This document shows, one piece after another, positions 61,986-64,000 of a stretch of 64,000 nt of DNA (the first letter of the stretch is position 1; every line of letters starts with the position of its first letter). Position numbers and translations under genes: made by a program. The stretch spans positions 92,298 through 156,297 of the forward strand of contig NZ_LSOF01000019.1 of NCBI RefSeq assembly GCF_001592875.1. The letters run 5' to 3'. The notes below the pieces were generated by a model. That model did not search any database. It saw only the letters and a program-made list of their open reading frames with translations, and was not told the origin of the DNA. Source of the DNA: Pseudomonas sp. BMS12. Its GTDB lineage: Bacteria; Pseudomonadota; Gammaproteobacteria; Pseudomonadales; Pseudomonadaceae.

Positions 61986-62488
61986 GGTAGTTCTGGCAGG
62001 GCGTAGATGTAGTCGAGCTTCGGCGCCGGACGACCCAGTGCCGTCAGCGCCGCGGTGATCTGGCCACGGTGATGGGTACCGTGGTTGACCAGGTGGCTGA
62101 CGATATCCAGCAACGGCCACTGGAACGGCTCGCCGGCCATGTTGCGGTAGCTGATCGGAGCCAGCAGTTCGACATCCGTGAGCCCGTCGAGCTGGTTGCG
62201 CCAGGCGGCGACGCCGACTTCCAGGTAGTCCTCGAACGCCGTGCGTTCGCTCACCGCCTCGGCATCCAGCTTGGCGAAGGGCTGCGGCTCATCGCGCACC
62301 CGCGCCAGCCAGATGCGGTCGACCACTGCCAGATGGTTGAGGGTGCCGTGGATGCTGTCGAAGAACAGCCCGCAAGGGGCGCGGTACTGCTCTTCGGTCA
62401 AAGGCTGCAGCTCGCCGAGCAAGCGGGCATAGGCCCAGCCGTGGTAGGCCAGCAGGCGTTGCAGGTGGGCGGCGAGCGGATGTGGCAT
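61982..62488 (-). CDS. DinB family protein
   Basis: A 168-aa four-helix protein. Three histidines of the metal site appear in GTLNHLAVVD and NHGTHHRGQI, the DinB signature HxxxH. Many members are thiol transferases; the substrate is not known. Its start overlaps the lipoprotein gene stop by one base and its stop overlaps the CDF gene start. Confidence 0.88.
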   Translation of the reverse strand: MPHPLAAHLQRLLAYHGWAYARLLGELQPLTEEQYRAPCGLFFDSIHGTLNHLAVVDRIWLARVRDEPQPFAKLDAEAVSERTAFEDYLEVGVAAWRNQLDGLTDVELLAPISYRNMAGEPFQWPLLDIVSHLVNHGTHHRGQITAALTALGRPAPKLDYIYALPELP

Positions 62489-62904
62489 CAGGCCTCCGTG
62501 CGCAGGCCGAGGGCGGCCAGTTGCTCGATGCCGCCACTGTGCTGGATCAGGCGCGGGTCGTCCAGCGGCAGGTCGCGGCCCAGTTCGCGGTGCAGGATGG
62601 CCTTGAGTCGAGCCTGGTCGATCTGGCCATCGGCACCGATGGCTTCTTGCAGTACTTCGGGTGCCAGGCTGTATTTGCCGTCCGGCAGGTAGATGGCTCC
62701 GGTGGCGAAGTCGATGCCGAAGGCGATCAGGCCGGGGATGACGAAGAACAGGATGCCGATGGCATCCATGCCGACCACGGCGATGTCGACCTTGCCGTCG
62801 ATCTGGCCGCGGCGTTCCGGGTACAGGATGGTGCCGCAGGCTGTCAGCTGGGCAATCAGGGTCAGAGCGAGAACACCACCGGTAACACGGGAAAACGTGC
62901 GCAT
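62488..62904 (-). CDS. Small YceK/YidQ-like lipoprotein
   Basis: A 138-aa protein with lipobox QLTAC (Cys near residue 23), then GTILYPERRGQIDGKVDIAV and VIPGLIAFGIDFATGAIYLPDG, in separate pieces. It is of unknown function; the family is loosely assigned. AGGAGG lies 7 nt before the ATG at 62904, which supports this start. First gene of the run with DinB and CDF. Confidence 0.75.
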   Translation of the reverse strand: MRTFSRVTGGVLALTLIAQLTACGTILYPERRGQIDGKVDIAVVGMDAIGILFFVIPGLIAFGIDFATGAIYLPDGKYSLAPEVLQEAIGADGQIDQARLKAILHRELGRDLPLDDPRLIQHSGGIEQLAALGLRTEA

Positions 62905-63013
62905 ATGCACCTCCTGACAATGGGGGCGGCACTATATCAAGCCGCTGTTGCAGTTGGATGCCGACGAACGGTGTCGGTTCATACTTATAATCGCCGGCCC
63001 ATTTGGAGATTGC

Positions 63014-64000
63014 ATGAACCGCCTGCCCATCGACGACGTCTTGCCTGCCCTGCGCACCGCCCTGGCCGAGCGCCACGAGGCCGTGCTGGAGGCGCCGCCC
63101 GGCGCCGGCAAGACCACCCGCGTACCCCTGGCCCTGCTGGGCGAACCCTGGCTGGCCGGGCAATCCATCCTGATGCTGGAGCCGCGTCGTCTGGCCGCCC
63201 GCGCCGCCGCCGAGCGCCTGGCCAGCGAGCTGGGTGAGAAAGTCGGTGAGACGGTGGGCTATCGCATCCGTCTGGACAGCAAGGTCGGGCCCAATACCCG
63301 TATCGAGGTGGTCACCGAAGGCATCCTCGCCCGCCGCCTGCAGGATGACCCGGCGTTGGAGGGCGTCGGCCTGGTCATCTTCGATGAATTTCATGAAAGG
63401 AGCCTGGACGCGGACCTGGCCCTGGCACTGTGCCTCAACGGCCGCGAGCTGCTGCGCGACGAGCCGCCGCTCAAGGTGCTGTTGATGTCGGCTACGCTGG
63501 AGGGCGAACGCCTCTCCGCGCTGCTCGACGCTGCGCCGGTGGTGTCCAGCGAAGGACGCATGCATCCGGTGGCGATGCGCTGGGGCGCGCCCTGGCAGCC
63601 GGGTGAGCGCATCGAGCAGAGGGTCGTGCAGACCGTGCTGCAGGCGCTGGCCGACGAGCCAGGCAGTCTGCTGGTGTTTCTGCCCGGCCAGGCGGAGATC
63701 CGCCGCGTGCATGAACAACTGCAGGAAAGCCTGGGCCAGCGTCCCGAAGTGCTGCTCTGCCCGCTGCACGGCGAGCTGGAACTGAATGCCCAGCGCGCCG
63801 CCATCGAACCGGCGCCGGCCGGCATGCGCAAGGTGGTGCTGGCCACCAACATCGCCGAAACCAGCCTGACCATCGACGGCGTGCGCGTGGTGGTGGACGC
63901 CGGCCTGGCGCGGGTGCCGCGCTTCGACCCGGCCAGCGGCATGACCCGCCTGGATACCCAGCGCATCTCCCGCGCCTCGGCCACCCAGCGCGCCGGCCGC
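63014..64000 (+). CDS. hrpB: ATP-dependent RNA helicase HrpB (5' part, runs off the window)
   Basis: The first 329 codons are present. They carry Walker A APPGAGKTTRVPL, the DEFHERSLD motif II (HrpB has DEFH instead of DEAH) and motif III LMSATLEG, then SLLVFLPGQAEI and ATNIAETSLTI of the second RecA domain. An RNA helicase of the DEAH group, function poorly defined in Pseudomonas. The frame is open to the end of the window. Confidence 0.95.
   Translation, partial: MNRLPIDDVLPALRTALAERHEAVLEAPPGAGKTTRVPLALLGEPWLAGQSILMLEPRRLAARAAAERLASELGEKVGETVGYRIRLDSKVGPNTRIEVVTEGILARRLQDDPALEGVGLVIFDEFHERSLDADLALALCLNGRELLRDEPPLKVLLMSATLEGERLSALLDAAPVVSSEGRMHPVAMRWGAPWQPGERIEQRVVQTVLQALADEPGSLLVFLPGQAEIRRVHEQLQESLGQRPEVLLCPLHGELELNAQRAAIEPAPAGMRKVVLATNIAETSLTIDGVRVVVDAGLARVPRFDPASGMTRLDTQRISRASATQRAGR

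Overview
The window looks like a chromosomal segment of a Pseudomonas-type gammaproteobacterium. It is GC-rich throughout. It carries the rsfS-rlmH-mrdA-mrdB-mltB-rlpA-dacA-ybeD-lipB/lipA block, the leuS-lptE-holA block, the miaB-phoH-ybeY-corC-lnt block and a hemL-thiE-thiD-ladS neighbourhood, which matches what I recall of the P. aeruginosa order around ladS and leuS. I see no phage, insertion sequence, tRNA, rRNA or CRISPR array. Codon and base use look even, so this is mostly core genome with a few accessory genes. The species cannot be fixed from sequence reading alone.

Layout. 1-6.5 kb: a YbaK-type deacylase, a periplasmic-sensor GGDEF-EAL protein, a coupled reductase/methyltransferase pair, and a lipoprotein that joins MORN repeats to a legumain-like (C13) cysteine peptidase. 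6.5-11 kb: MaoC-type hydratase, LrgA/LrgB, a LON-domain protein, a DedA-PAP2 fusion overlapping an Aag/Mpg glycosylase. 11-21.3 kb: proA, nadD, ribosome silencing/methylation genes, then the elongasome and septal-wall genes (PBP2, RodA, soluble MltB, RlpA, PBP5/6) and lipoate synthesis, many with 4-nt start/stop overlaps. 21.3-31 kb: lipA, a BdlA-like PAS-PAS-MCP protein, AlkA, a second MltB-type transglycosylase, an arfA gene with a hairpin inside its coding region, holA, lptE, leuS.

31-45 kb: zinc-ribbon protein, ElyC/YdcF, lnt, two REP-like inverted repeats, corC, ybeY, phoH, miaB, a DUF1820 protein, a Sel1 protein, hemL, thiE, thiD and an intact LadS-type hybrid kinase. 45-54 kb: a TetR/AidB-like pair with palindromic sites, two membrane-protein genes, a cobalamin riboswitch upstream of a stand-alone CbiM-like permease, and AMP nucleosidase. 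54-64 kb: GNAT, alcohol dehydrogenase, RluE, an Lrp/AsnC regulator, MAPEG, an AraC-type regulator divergent from a TauD-like dioxygenase/hydratase operon with a clear direct-repeat operator candidate, a CDF transporter/DinB/lipoprotein run, and the start of hrpB.

Functional themes are cell-wall elongation and outer-membrane biogenesis (mrdA, rodA, mltB, rlpA, dacA, elyC, lptE, lnt, corC), translation and ribosome maintenance (leuS, rsfS, rlmH, ybeY, miaB, rluE, arfA), alkylation repair (mpg, alkA, an aidB relative) and biofilm or c-di-GMP signalling (GGDEF-EAL, BdlA-like, LadS-like). I do not claim a whole new defence or metabolic system. The parts most worth following are the MORN-C13 lipoprotein, the riboswitch-controlled orphan CbiM, the arfA internal hairpin, the AraC-TauD-hydratase module with its paired operator, and the repeated 23-bp element.
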